A stretch of DNA of 64,000 nt from CAZQEZ01 sp964592475 (GCA_964592475.1 CAZQEZ010000001.1:35225-99224); one strand, 5' to 3'. Shown: positions 18,595 through 27,772, counted from the stretch's first letter. The notes: generated by a model from the sequence alone, not told the origin. Program-made: numbers and translations.

Positions 18595-19545
18595 ATGCAA
18601 ACCAGAAGAAAATTCTTAAATCAAACCGCCAAAGCTGGTCTTGCCATTGCGGCACTCCCCTTGGCTTGTAATGTAAAATCAGAAAATAAAAAAGCAGGTA
18701 TTGAAAATCAAAGTTTTGATATCTCATTAGCTCAATGGTCAGTACGGGATATGATCCGCTCAGGAAATATAAGCAACCTGGAATTTCCCATTACTGCAAA
18801 AAATATGTTTGACATTGATGCAGTAGAATATGTAAGCACTTTTTTTGATGGAAAAGAAACCGAACCCAGCTACTTGCAGGAGCTAAAGCAACGGGGAGAT
18901 GATGCCGGTGTGAAAAATGTATTGATAATGGTAGATATGTGGGGGCCTGATGGTGAACTCGGCAACCCGCAGGAACAAAAGAGAATTGATGCTGCCAACA
19001 ATCACCACAAATGGGTAGATGCGGCTGCATTCTTGGGCTGTCATGCCATACGAGTTAATGCCAATGGATATGGAGATGCCAGCTTCGAAGATGCCAAACA
19101 TTACTTTACTGACGGGTTGAATAAACTAGTGCAATATGGTGCAGAAAACAACATCAGCATAGTGGTAGAAAATCACGGTGGCTTTTCGTCTAATGCAGCC
19201 TGGCTATCGGCAGTAATGAAGGAAGTAAACCACGAGTTCTGTGGCACTTTGCCCGATTTTGGCAACTTCCGGATCGATAAAGAAAAGGGGATTTTTTATG
19301 ATCCGCTCAAAGGCTTAGCAGAACTTATGCACTTTGCTAAAGGAGTAAGTGCTAAGTCCAATGATTTTGATAAATTTGGCAACGAAACTACCATCGATTA
19401 CGATGCAATGATGGCTATTGTACAAAGATTTGGCTACAATGGCTACGTAGGGATAGAATTTGGCGGCGGTGGCAGCCTCACTTCACCTGAAGAAGGCATT
19501 AAAGCTACTAAAGCTTTACTAGAAGAATTGCGAACTAAATACTAA
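18595..19545 (+). CDS. Exported sugar phosphate isomerase/epimerase-like TIM-barrel protein
   Basis: A 316-aa protein of the xylose-isomerase-like (AP endonuclease 2 fold) family. The N-terminus has a twin-arginine signal (TRRKFLNQTAKAGLAIAAL) ending in LPLAC, so it may be a Tat-exported lipoprotein. Barrel motifs include VENHGG, GTLPDFGNFR and GYVGIEFGGGG, with acidic and His metal ligands at strand ends. It begins two bases after the stop of the ARH-family lipoprotein. The pair probably processes the same extracytoplasmic substrate: glycosidic cleavage, then sugar isomerisation or oxidation. Substrate is unknown. Confidence 0.8.
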   Translation: MQTRRKFLNQTAKAGLAIAALPLACNVKSENKKAGIENQSFDISLAQWSVRDMIRSGNISNLEFPITAKNMFDIDAVEYVSTFFDGKETEPSYLQELKQRGDDAGVKNVLIMVDMWGPDGELGNPQEQKRIDAANNHHKWVDAAAFLGCHAIRVNANGYGDASFEDAKHYFTDGLNKLVQYGAENNISIVVENHGGFSSNAAWLSAVMKEVNHEFCGTLPDFGNFRIDKEKGIFYDPLKGLAELMHFAKGVSAKSNDFDKFGNETTIDYDAMMAIVQRFGYNGYVGIEFGGGGSLTSPEEGIKATKALLEELRTKY

Positions 19546-19575
19546 ATATAGCCAAGTACTTAAATTACATTTAAC

Positions 19576-20721
19576 TTGAAAAATCATATTTATTTAATTA
19601 ATTATCTATTTTTATTTCTGGCCAGCTGCAGTCAACAACCCGGCGAACAACAAAACAAACCAACTACGGATCAGAATCGAGAATCTATAGCGGTGCATCA
19701 CGCGGAAAATTTTTCAATACAAACACATGAAAACTTTTCATTGGTCACCGTTAATAATGCCTGGAAGGGATCGAAAATAACTTTTCGGTATGCATTATTA
19801 CAAAAAGGCAAAGAGCTACCGGATTCTATACAGGTAGATGAAGTAGTAAATGTACCAGTAGAAAATTTGGTGTGCTTTTCCACCACCCATGTGCCCTATC
19901 TTGATATGCTAGGTGTTGGCGATAAATTAAAAGGCTTCCCTAATTTGGATTATATAAGCACGCCGGGAGTGCGAGAGCAAATAGATGCTGGCAATATTAT
20001 GGACTTAGGGTCTGAAAATAATCCTAACCTCGAAAAAATAATTACTCTCAACCCTGATGTAGTAATGGCTTATGGTATGCCAGGGGGAAGTGATTTAGTT
20101 TTCAAACTTCAGCAAGCAGGCATATCAGTAGTTTATAACGCCGATTACATGGAGCTTTCTCCTTTGGGCAGGGCAGAATGGATCAAATATATGGCTGCTT
20201 TTTTTGATAAAATTTCGCTAGCAGATAGCCTCTATAGCAGCATAAATCAACGATATGATAGCTTGCAACAGCTAGCTGCGATGGCAGATAATACCCCTTC
20301 GGTATTGAGCGGAATTGTGTATGGTGATACATGGTTTTTACCGGCCGGAAAAAATTACGGGGCGCGTTTTTTTAAAGATGCCAACGCCCATTATTTGTGG
20401 GCAGATAACCCGCAAGCTGGCTATCTGGAATTAAGTTTTGAAGCCGTGTACCAAAAAGCTCATCAAGCTGATTACTGGGTGGGAGTTGGTACTTTTAATT
20501 CGCTTACTGCTTTAGCAAATGCTGATGCACGGTATCAAAACTTTCAAGCTTTTCAGGAAGGTAGCGTTTATAGCTATTTGGCTAGAGTAGGACCTAAAGG
20601 TGGCAACGAATACTTTGAGCTTGGCTATGCACGTCCGGATATTATTTTGGCCGACTTGATCAAGATATTTCATCCCGCTCTTTTGCCAAATCATGCATTA
20701 TATTTTCATGAAAAGCTATAA
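19576..20721 (+). CDS. BtuF/FecB-like substrate-binding lipoprotein
   Basis: A 381-aa ABC-transporter periplasmic binding protein (PF01497 type), as for cobalamin or ferric siderophores. It starts with TTG: no ATG precedes the lipobox, and the TTG gives a complete signal (YLFLFLASC). The domain starts near VVNVPVENLVCFSTTHVPYLDMLG and includes NPNLEKIITLNPDVVMAYG and a second lobe with YGDTWFLPAG and FEAVY. No permease or ATPase gene adjoins it. Because cobT-cobS with a cobalamin riboswitch lie 16 kb away, a corrinoid role is possible but unproven. It follows the TIM-barrel gene by 30 bases. Confidence 0.85.
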   Translation: MKNHIYLINYLFLFLASCSQQPGEQQNKPTTDQNRESIAVHHAENFSIQTHENFSLVTVNNAWKGSKITFRYALLQKGKELPDSIQVDEVVNVPVENLVCFSTTHVPYLDMLGVGDKLKGFPNLDYISTPGVREQIDAGNIMDLGSENNPNLEKIITLNPDVVMAYGMPGGSDLVFKLQQAGISVVYNADYMELSPLGRAEWIKYMAAFFDKISLADSLYSSINQRYDSLQQLAAMADNTPSVLSGIVYGDTWFLPAGKNYGARFFKDANAHYLWADNPQAGYLELSFEAVYQKAHQADYWVGVGTFNSLTALANADARYQNFQAFQEGSVYSYLARVGPKGGNEYFELGYARPDIILADLIKIFHPALLPNHALYFHEKL

Positions 20722-20805
20722 AGTCTAATTCACTGTAATAATTGGCAATAAAAAAACGCGGTCACAAAAATGCTATCCACGCTTTCTATGCTTTTTAAAA
20801 TAAGA

Positions 20806-21903
20806 TTATAAATCAAGTAACTTCATTATTTTCTTATTAAGATCGGTATTATCTTGAAAACCTGAAAAATTTTCCGCACCCGGTCCATAGGCGAATACTG
20901 GAACCATATTTGCCGTATGGCCACCTGTGTTGAAGTCACCTTCCACATATTGCGAGTGACGATCTCCACCAGTTATGGCAAGACCTCCGGTTTCATGATC
21001 TGAAGTGATAACTACTAAAGTATTACCGTCTTTTTCTGCATAATCAAGCACTTTACCCACTGCCTTGTCGAAATCAAGCATTTCAGTAATTATAAATTTT
21101 AAATCATTAGCATGCCCGCCCCAATCGATTTGTGACCCTTCTATCATCATAAAGAAATTCTCTTCTTTTGCATTTAAAAAGTCAAGTGCCACAGAAGTAG
21201 CTTCGGGTAAAAAATTTCCTCTTCCGCTTACATATGATATTGGTTGCTCGTCATCGATAAAATATCCGATTTTTTCTGCTTCTGCATCTTTAGCCTGCTG
21301 CATACTTTCCACTATAGTATAACCATTGCTTTTTAGCTCTTGCAGCAAATCGGAACTGTCGGTGCGATGAGCAAAAAATTTTCTACCTCCCCCCATAAAA
21401 ATATCTACTCCTGAATAGGGTAATTCGGCAGCAATGCCCTCATCATCCTTTCGGGTTTTATTATGCGCGTAAAAAGAAGCGGGAGTAGCATGAGTAATGG
21501 ATGAAGTAGCAATTATACCGGTATTCATGCCACTGCCTTCGGCATATTCTACAATTGTTTTCAATGGCGCTCCGGTGGTGTCTACTGATATGGCTCCATT
21601 ATAGGTTTTGGTACCGGTAGCTATAGCTGTGCCGCCAGCTGCTGAGTCAGTAATGAGATTATCAGAAGAATAAGTGGTAACTAATCCTGTAATCGTGGTT
21701 CGCTCCAGGTTCAGGGTGCTATTGGCAATTAACGCGGCACTTACTTGAGCAAATCCCATGCCGTCACCAATCATTAATATTACTTTAGCAGGACGTTGCG
21801 AATCTGCAGTGGATTTTTCTTTTTGCTCCGTAGTATTGGGTGAACAGGCAATTAATAACGTAATTACACTAAACAACAGGATGCTTTGAATATATTTGTT
21901 CAT
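20806..21903 (-). CDS. Alkaline phosphatase lipoprotein
   Basis: A 365-aa PhoA-family phosphatase. The signal peptide ends in the lipobox LIAC, so it is membrane-anchored. Metal and active-site motifs are all visible: VILMIGDGMG (Asp for metal), the nucleophile Ser in ITDSAAGGTA, THATPASFYAH, FFMMIEGSQIDWGGHAND, TSDHETGG and GGHTANMVPVFAYG. It releases phosphate from extracellular esters. It is shorter than E. coli PhoA but similar to other Bacteroidota members. A TATTTTTG element lies 22 bases upstream. No Pho box was recognised. Confidence 0.95.
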   Translation of the reverse strand: MNKYIQSILLFSVITLLIACSPNTTEQKEKSTADSQRPAKVILMIGDGMGFAQVSAALIANSTLNLERTTITGLVTTYSSDNLITDSAAGGTAIATGTKTYNGAISVDTTGAPLKTIVEYAEGSGMNTGIIATSSITHATPASFYAHNKTRKDDEGIAAELPYSGVDIFMGGGRKFFAHRTDSSDLLQELKSNGYTIVESMQQAKDAEAEKIGYFIDDEQPISYVSGRGNFLPEATSVALDFLNAKEENFFMMIEGSQIDWGGHANDLKFIITEMLDFDKAVGKVLDYAEKDGNTLVVITSDHETGGLAITGGDRHSQYVEGDFNTGGHTANMVPVFAYGPGAENFSGFQDNTDLNKKIMKLLDL

Positions 21904-21925
21904 GTTTTTTATTATTTTATTTGCA

Positions 21926-21933
21926 CAAAAATA
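21926..21933 (-). promoter_or_regulatory. Candidate -7 promoter element (TATTTTTG) for alkaline phosphatase
   Basis: TAnnTTTG match on the minus strand, 22 bases before the start. No -33 element identified. Confidence 0.4.
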
Positions 21934-22093
21934 GATTGAAGACTCTTATTACCTATCAATCGTTAGTTAAATTTTTATTATAATTTTATGACCTGGTAAT
22001 TTGTCAATTTTTATTTTTGATAATTAGCACTATTTGGCTTACTAGCATTTTTAAATTGTGATTAACAAATTTAGAATCTAAAACGATATAATC

Positions 22094-22792
22094 ATGAAAA
22101 AGTATTTTTTTATTTTCTTATTTATCAGTTCTTTTTCCACATTTATTTGTCCTGTGGCTCAAAGTCAGGAAGTAGGGCTATCGTTTTCTTACTTTATCCC
22201 AAGAAACGGACATTTTGCAGTACCTGTAAGTCCATTTTCTTACAGAGAGGTAGGTATTAATTTTAATGACTATATTTCAATTGAAACAGGCTTTTCCCTT
22301 TATTTGATGCCTGGTATGGGAGTAAATGAGCTTCCATTTGAGGCAAATGAGCCGCTAATGGGGCCAATGGTAAGTTTGATGGTGCCTTTGGAACTTGTAC
22401 TACAATTTTACCTGCCAAAACAGGTAATAAGATTAAAAGCAGGTGGTTTTGGGTTTTATAATATTTTTACTCAAATAAACGAGGGAAACCTCGACAGAGC
22501 CCTGGCAGAATGGCAAGACCTTGATGTAGTTAATAGCAATTTTGATTTCGATAATGTGCCAGGATTTGGTTTGATGGGTGGCATTAAATACATATTATAT
22601 ATAAGAAAAAATTTCGGTATTACCTTGGGGGCAAATTATTTATTTGGTTCAGCTTCTCTGAATTTAAGAGGCAACTACCTGGGAGGAAATACTGGTAGAA
22701 CAATTACTAGTTTTGAAGATGATTTTGAAGATTCAAGATTGGATTTTACCGGTTTTGAATTTTCCGTGGGGGTTTTAGTAGGAGGCGGATAA
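22094..22792 (+). CDS. Outer-membrane beta-barrel protein, hypothetical
   Basis: A 232-aa exported protein. The signal peptide ends near VAQSQ. The mature sequence is made of alternating amphipathic strands (VGLSFSYFIP, YISIETGFSLYL, LELVLQFYLP, IRLKAGGFGFYNIF, NFGITLGANYLFGS, FEFSVGVLVGG), consistent with an 8- to 10-strand barrel. I do not recognise a named family. It is followed by a strong terminator and stands as a single-gene unit. Confidence 0.7.
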   Translation: MKKYFFIFLFISSFSTFICPVAQSQEVGLSFSYFIPRNGHFAVPVSPFSYREVGINFNDYISIETGFSLYLMPGMGVNELPFEANEPLMGPMVSLMVPLELVLQFYLPKQVIRLKAGGFGFYNIFTQINEGNLDRALAEWQDLDVVNSNFDFDNVPGFGLMGGIKYILYIRKNFGITLGANYLFGSASLNLRGNYLGGNTGRTITSFEDDFEDSRLDFTGFEFSVGVLVGGG

Positions 22793-22805
22793 AATGCAAA
22801 AGGTT

Positions 22806-22840
22806 ATAGCTGCCAAACTTCCTATTTTGGCAGCTATTTT
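22806..22840 (+). terminator. Rho-independent terminator
   Basis: A perfect 12-bp stem: ATAGCTGCCAAA (22806-22817) pairs with TTTGGCAGCTAT (22826-22837), then TTT. It ends the barrel gene 14 bases after its stop. Confidence 0.8.
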
Positions 22841-22856
22841 TACTATTCTACTTCTA

Positions 22857-23570
22857 TTATTCAAAATACATTCCTTCTAGTGTCTTATTTACTCCCGGTG
22901 CGCCAAAAAGAGGTAAGTTGCGCGTTTTCATCACGTTGCCAAGATCGCGAACTGCTTCTTTGTTTAGTTCTTTTACTCCACCATTTTGTAACGCGTAAAT
23001 AATTGACTGCGCGGTTATTTCCAATAGTTCCACGTTCATCCAGGTCCAATCGATACCTAAAGTACTCATAGTAACCAGGCCATGGTTTTCCATCAAAAAG
23101 CTATTGTACTTATGCAGATAAGAACTGAAATTATCAGCTAACTGCTGTGTAAGCGGTTCGCCATAAGGCACTAAAGGCACAGGGCCCACTTCAGTTATCG
23201 TTTCAGGAAAATAAGGACGCATCAAATAATTTTCTCCTTTCATAATAGTGAATCCACAACAGCAAGGCGGATGGCAATGTAGTACGGAAACAATGTCTGG
23301 TCGCTCTTCGAAAAACTTCAGATACATGGGTTTCTCGCCTGTGGGTTTTCTATTACCTTCTAGTGTATCGCCTTTAGTGTTGATAAAAACCACGTCTTCA
23401 ACATTTACGTCTCCTTTGTTGCGCTGAGTAGGTGTTATTAAAATAACATCTTCTTCTAGCCGCCAGGCAAGATTACCACCATAGCCGGTAACGTATTTTT
23501 GTGCTGCCATGGACTGGCAAACCTTTACAAACTTTTCTACTTCTTCTTTGTATTTTTCCAGTAATTTCAT
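22857..23570 (-). CDS. Class II aldolase/adducin-family protein, single domain
   Basis: A 237-aa zinc-dependent aldolase-type protein, as in fuculose-1-phosphate aldolase or ribulose-5-phosphate epimerase. The N-terminal glycine-rich segment GYGGNLAWRL, TPTQRNKGD, the catalytic Glu region PTGEKPMYL, the zinc ligands in VLHCHPP and the third ligand in MENHGLVTM are all intact. It lies 65 bases downstream of a two-domain paralogue on the same strand, so the two probably form an operon. Substrate cannot be read from the sequence. Confidence 0.85.
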   Translation of the reverse strand: MKLLEKYKEEVEKFVKVCQSMAAQKYVTGYGGNLAWRLEEDVILITPTQRNKGDVNVEDVVFINTKGDTLEGNRKPTGEKPMYLKFFEERPDIVSVLHCHPPCCCGFTIMKGENYLMRPYFPETITEVGPVPLVPYGEPLTQQLADNFSSYLHKYNSFLMENHGLVTMSTLGIDWTWMNVELLEITAQSIIYALQNGGVKELNKEAVRDLGNVMKTRNLPLFGAPGVNKTLEGMYFE

Positions 23571-23635
23571 TAAGATTTATTTTTAGGGTAAAATTATGTT
23601 GATTCCAAGACTTCTCAATCCTGTACAATACTGTT

Positions 23636-24919
23636 TTAGCTTAAAAATTTCTTTTTTAAATCTTCTATTTCCTGCTCATTGATGGGTACCAGGTGACCTA
23701 TCTGAGTACTTTGGGTTAATGATTTGGCACTAAACTCTGCCACTTCTAATCTGTCAAATGTTTCTAACACGGAACTACCAGTAACCATAATCGCATCGTT
23801 TTCTAAAAGTAATATTGGTGTTTCTTTACTAAGTGCGTTCGATATTCTACCTCCTTTTTTATATTGGCTACCATATGGTATAAAAGGAATATCACGCAGC
23901 AAAATATAGCTTTCGGGTATGGTGCGGGTATCAAACTTTTGTCCGGTAATACAGTAAGCTGTTGCATGAGGTGACTGAGCAGTGATGATGCTATTAATAT
24001 AAGGATGGTGTTTATATATTTTTTGATGAAGCTTTACCGAGCGGCTAGGCACTTTCCCTTTTTCTCGTTTGCCATCTTGAATTAACACGATATCCTGAAT
24101 TTTAAAGTGCAGTCGATCTTTTCCGAAGGGGGTGATCAAAAACGAATCTTCATCTATTCTGGCCGATACCGTACCGTAAGTGCTAATCATTAACCGCTGG
24201 TGATAGGCTCGCAATACAATGTCTACTATTTGTTTGCGCAATTCTTTTTGCCTGCTGGTGTGTATTATATTATCAATCTCTGGCAGCAGGTTTGTCTTTT
24301 GGCTAAATAGATCTATTTGTTCCTGATTAAGATTTTTCACTTCACCTATTGCACTGCCTTGTATAATCATATTGGCACAAAATTCCAATGTTTCAAATCT
24401 CATAAAAGCATCCGACAGATCGCTACCACCTACCACGGTGCCATGATTTTCCATTAAAATGGCATTAAAGCCTTCTTTGAAAGTTTTTGCAATATTGGCA
24501 CCAAGTTTTTCACTACCAGGCAACTCGTACAAAGCATACCCTACGGCACCACATACCTCGTGAGCCTGAGGAATAATACGTGTATCCGGCACCTGCCTTA
24601 CAATGCTGAAAGTGACTAAAGCTGGTGGATGGGCGTGCACAATAGCATTAATATCTTTGCGACCTTCATATATGGCTTTGTGAAAGGGATATTCGGAGGA
24701 AGGTTTATGAAGCCCTTCAATTGTACCATCTTTTTTTACACAAACAATATCTTGCGGTTTTAGTGAGCCTTTATCAATGGCACTGGGGGTAATCCAGATA
24801 TCGCCATTTTCATCTTTTAGTGAGAGATTGCCGCCAGAGGTAGTAGTCATGCTGTATCCGTAGATACGTTGCATGGTTAAAACCAATTGATCGCGAGGGT
24901 GTAGCAAGCTGAAATTCAT
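23636..24919 (-). CDS. Tandem class II aldolase protein with degenerate second domain
   Basis: A 427-aa fusion of two class II aldolase/adducin domains. Domain 1 (residues 5-215) keeps the motifs TSGGNLSL, PSSEYPFH with the catalytic Glu, the zinc site VHAHPP and MENHGTVV. Domain 2 (about 230-420) keeps the fold (YGTVSARI, ITPFGKDRL) but has lost the chemistry. PSSE becomes PSRS, HAHPP becomes AQSPH, and MENHG becomes LENDA. Domain 2 is therefore probably regulatory or structural. The gene lies upstream of the single-domain paralogue with a 65-base gap. Confidence 0.85.
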   Translation of the reverse strand: MNFSLLHPRDQLVLTMQRIYGYSMTTTSGGNLSLKDENGDIWITPSAIDKGSLKPQDIVCVKKDGTIEGLHKPSSEYPFHKAIYEGRKDINAIVHAHPPALVTFSIVRQVPDTRIIPQAHEVCGAVGYALYELPGSEKLGANIAKTFKEGFNAILMENHGTVVGGSDLSDAFMRFETLEFCANMIIQGSAIGEVKNLNQEQIDLFSQKTNLLPEIDNIIHTSRQKELRKQIVDIVLRAYHQRLMISTYGTVSARIDEDSFLITPFGKDRLHFKIQDIVLIQDGKREKGKVPSRSVKLHQKIYKHHPYINSIITAQSPHATAYCITGQKFDTRTIPESYILLRDIPFIPYGSQYKKGGRISNALSKETPILLLENDAIMVTGSSVLETFDRLEVAEFSAKSLTQSTQIGHLVPINEQEIEDLKKKFLS

Positions 24920-25193
24920 AATGGAAATTGTTATAATTTGAGGTAAATATACGGTAAATAAGCTTTATTAAAAACGGGATAGACCAGGATAGGGTTCAAA
25001 TTAAAAATTAATTAAACTATGACCCCAATTAATTGGCAAATTGCTCAAAAGTGAAGAATTAGAAATAAATATTAATAAATTAATGTATGTAATATTCTGT
25101 GAAAGTCTTTATATTTTTGGAAGATTTACTTATTTAGATTTACAGCGAATGGATGGATGGGCATGGTATTTTTAAAATAAACAACTTTGAAAA

Positions 25194-25560
25194 ATGGAAA
25201 TAGCAACCTGGAAATAGGAGATGTATAGTGTGAAAAACAAAGTAATTGATGACCAACATAAAAAAAAATTTATCAACTCTCGTCCCAAATGCCGAAAGGT
25301 GAATCAAAGGATAAATTGAGAGAAACTTTAAATGACTTAGTAGATTACTCTCAATATCATTTTAATTAAGAGGAAGCCTATTTTTGTAAAATAAAAGGTT
25401 ATAAATAAAAGGGGGGAAATATTGACCAACATCAGCTTTTATTGAAAAAATAAGACAATTTCAAAGTGATTTTATTCAGGGAAAAAACTGCTTACCACTG
25501 ATGTATTTCTTTACATCAAAAACTGGATCAACACCCTAGATTAAAAGACGTGATCAACAG
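25194..25560 (+). pseudogene. Decayed bacteriohemerythrin gene
   Basis: Read across frames, this spacer spells an oxygen-binding bacteriohemerythrin. MEIATW-x-stop-EMYSVKNKVIDDQHKK (25194 onward) is the N-terminus with the first iron-ligand His. A frameshift near 25285 gives MPKGESKDKLRETLNDLVDY, SQYHFN-stop-EEAYFCKIKGY with the HFxxEE iron-ligand pattern, and later IDQHQLLLKK. Further shifts give EKIRQFQSDFIQGK and then LLTTDVFLYIKNWINTLD. At least three stops and three frameshifts are present, so it cannot be functional. Sequence identity is still high, so decay is fairly recent. Confidence 0.85.
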
Positions 25561-25696
25561 ATATGTAACGAGCATTGTTTTGATAATAATGGAAGTGCAA
25601 CCACCTAGTTATCAATGTATTATTTAGATTAAAATAGTCGTATTTTAATTATAAAGTTTTTCTAACTTCACATTTCAATCAAAAAAAGAAACAATT

Positions 25697-26338
25697 ATGA
25701 AAAAGATTTTATTTGTAGTGGCTGCCATGTGCATTTCGCTAAGTGGTTACAGCCAGTTTTTTGAAATTGGTCCTCGCTTCGAGGTTGTATCTACGAAGTT
25801 TCAATTAGACAGAAGTACTCTAGAATCTATAGGTGCATCTGTTGATGAAGCATCAAGAGACTTAGGTTTTAAAGTTGGTTTATACAGCAGAGTTAAAATC
25901 GGTAGTATTTATTTACAACCAGAAATCTTATTTACTTCAACTGGAGGTAAAGTTACATTTGATGATGACAATGCTGCGAATACAGCAAATCAAATAATTG
26001 ATTTAAATTATAATAGAATAGACTTACCACTTATGATAGGTAAAAAGTTTGGTAAAGTATTCAGGTTTAATCTTGGACCAGTGCTATCATATACTGTAAG
26101 CGACAAAGCGGAACTTGAAGATGCAGTTCTAAATGTTGAAGATGTAGATTACAATGAAGCAGTTATAGGATATCAAATTGGTATAGGTTTTGACATTAGT
26201 AAGTTGAGATTGGATGTTAAGTATGAAGGAAACTTATCTAATTTTGGAGAAAGAATTACAATAAGTGAAACTTTAGATTTTCCCACAGAATTTCGCCCAA
26301 ACATGTTTACCTTTGGTCTAGCATTTAACTTATTATAG
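25697..26338 (+). CDS. PorT-family outer-membrane beta-barrel protein
   Basis: A 213-aa exported barrel with signal peptide ending at GYSQ. The start FFEIGPRFEVVSTKF and the strands YSRVKIGSIYLQPEILFTSTGGKV, RIDLPLMIGKKFGKVFRFNLGPVLSY, and FTFGLAFNLL at the C-terminus match the PorT-like (outer membrane protein beta-barrel, PF13568) group. PorT itself is needed for type IX secretion in Porphyromonas, but the family is large and most members are uncharacterised. It is transcribed alone and followed by a terminator. Confidence 0.85.
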   Translation: MKKILFVVAAMCISLSGYSQFFEIGPRFEVVSTKFQLDRSTLESIGASVDEASRDLGFKVGLYSRVKIGSIYLQPEILFTSTGGKVTFDDDNAANTANQIIDLNYNRIDLPLMIGKKFGKVFRFNLGPVLSYTVSDKAELEDAVLNVEDVDYNEAVIGYQIGIGFDISKLRLDVKYEGNLSNFGERITISETLDFPTEFRPNMFTFGLAFNLL

Positions 26339-26360
26339 AAAATCAAAAAATAATTATTAG

Positions 26361-26397
26361 GCAGACTTGAGCAATCTTGTCTGCTTTTTTATTTTTT
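26361..26397 (+). terminator. Rho-independent terminator after the PorT-like gene
   Basis: GCAGAC (26361-26366) pairs with GTCTGC (26379-26384), followed by a run of T (TTTTTTATTTTTT). It starts 22 bases after the stop codon. Confidence 0.85.
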
Positions 26398-26421
26398 GAT
26401 TTATTCTAGGCATCTTCTTAT

Positions 26422-27489
26422 TTAATCAAAAATCTCTTCTTTTATAACTTTAAGATATCCATCTCCCCACTTTTCGTCTGGTTCCAGATAGTTGCCTTCG
26501 GCCCATTCGTTCCAGGCACGGGCAAAAATAAACTTATGTTTATAATTATTATCATGCAAAAGTTGTATCGCTTTTTGTACTTGAATTTTATATAAACCCG
26601 GTGAAGAATTTTTGTAAATTATTCCTTTTTTACCTACCCTGGGCGTATTATCCCAATCATTGATGATTACTGGGTAAGCAGGATTATCAAATTTTTGACT
26701 TAAGATGAAATGTTGGCTTATTATCTTATAATCTATTGTTCGCGAAGGCCTGTTTAAAACTTTATTGAGTAGCAAGTGATAAAAATATCGCTGCTTTAGT
26801 CGTCTGGTAAAATACTCTCTGCTCAAAATAAAGCCATCTAAACCCAATTTTATTAGTTCTTCTGAAGGATATCGCGAAATACCTAAAAAGTAAAATGGTG
26901 GTAAGTTGTTTTTCAAGGCTAAATTTTGCCAGGTATCAATAAATAAGGTCAGGTCCGGAATTTTGTATGGTTTATAAATAGCAAATAGATTTTTATGGCC
27001 TGCTTTAAAGTATCGCGGGTCAGCAAAAGCATCAATTAAATGGTAGAAGTGCTTTATATAATCTTCCTTTCCGGGGTACTCTTGCTTCATTAATAATTGG
27101 TGAGGAGCGCCATGCCATATGCCCGACCAGGATTCATTGGCCCAAGCCAGGCAAATAGGGAAATCCGGCTTGCCAGACTTTACAAAATCCTGAAGAGGTT
27201 TTTCAAGCAACATTTTCCCATTGCCAAACCAATAGTGCCAATAACAAAAAGCGGCAATACCATTTTCTTTTGCTAATAATGCTTGTTTGGATTTAATTTC
27301 AGTAGTTTCCAGTAAATCATAATACCCTAATTTTCCCGGAACACGAGGCTGATAATGATTTTTATATAATGGCTTACTTTTTATAACATTGGTCCATTCG
27401 GTAAATCCGTCTCCCCACCATTTATTGTTTTCAGGTATCTGATGAAATTGAGGCAGATAAAAAGCAATAACTTCTGCTTTTCGATTCAT
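26422..27489 (-). CDS. WbsX-like glycan-processing protein (GH99-like)
   Basis: A 355-aa protein of the Glyco_tran_WbsX family, found in O-antigen and polysaccharide loci. The N-terminus VIAFYLPQFHQIPENNKWWGDGFTEWTNV is diagnostic, followed by FCYWHYWFGNGKMLLEKP, CLAWANESWSGIW and the C-terminal ARAWNEWAEGNYLEPD. The family has a GH99-like TIM barrel; biochemical activity of most members is unknown. No other polysaccharide gene adjoins it, but the spacer upstream holds a broken ORF on the same strand, suggesting a former larger locus. Confidence 0.9.
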   Translation of the reverse strand: MNRKAEVIAFYLPQFHQIPENNKWWGDGFTEWTNVIKSKPLYKNHYQPRVPGKLGYYDLLETTEIKSKQALLAKENGIAAFCYWHYWFGNGKMLLEKPLQDFVKSGKPDFPICLAWANESWSGIWHGAPHQLLMKQEYPGKEDYIKHFYHLIDAFADPRYFKAGHKNLFAIYKPYKIPDLTLFIDTWQNLALKNNLPPFYFLGISRYPSEELIKLGLDGFILSREYFTRRLKQRYFYHLLLNKVLNRPSRTIDYKIISQHFILSQKFDNPAYPVIINDWDNTPRVGKKGIIYKNSSPGLYKIQVQKAIQLLHDNNYKHKFIFARAWNEWAEGNYLEPDEKWGDGYLKVIKEEIFD

Positions 27490-27519
27490 AGTTATTTTAT
27501 TAAAGCACGTGATACCATT

Positions 27520-27721
27520 ACTTAAAATTAAATTTTTTTCTTAATTCCCATTCGTACATGCCCAGCTTTTTTAAGTTACCTAAACTCTACCACATGGAGC
27601 TGAACCCATGCCTGGCCAAGTAATCCCTAAAAACCAACTGTAAAGACGCTCCAAACATTCTTTTCAAAAATGGCTCAGGAAATATGCTTTTTAATATTTT
27701 TATGCTGTTGTTTTCATTTAA
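27520..27721 (-). pseudogene. Remnant of an unidentified gene upstream of the WbsX gene
   Basis: One frame reads IKILKSIFPEPFLKRMF, then LVFRDYLARHGFSSMW, a TAG, then SLGNLKKLGMYEWELRKK up to the WbsX start. Upstream, another frame adds FKNTYFWAHKEIIK before a stop. The composition is clearly protein-like, but I cannot name the family. A glycosyltransferase or polysaccharide-export C-terminus would fit the neighbour. It lies between the dehydratase stop and the WbsX gene. Confidence 0.45.
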
Positions 27722-27772
27722 TTATCTCTTTATGAGCCCAAAAATAAGTGTTTTTAAACTCGCGGTTAATTA

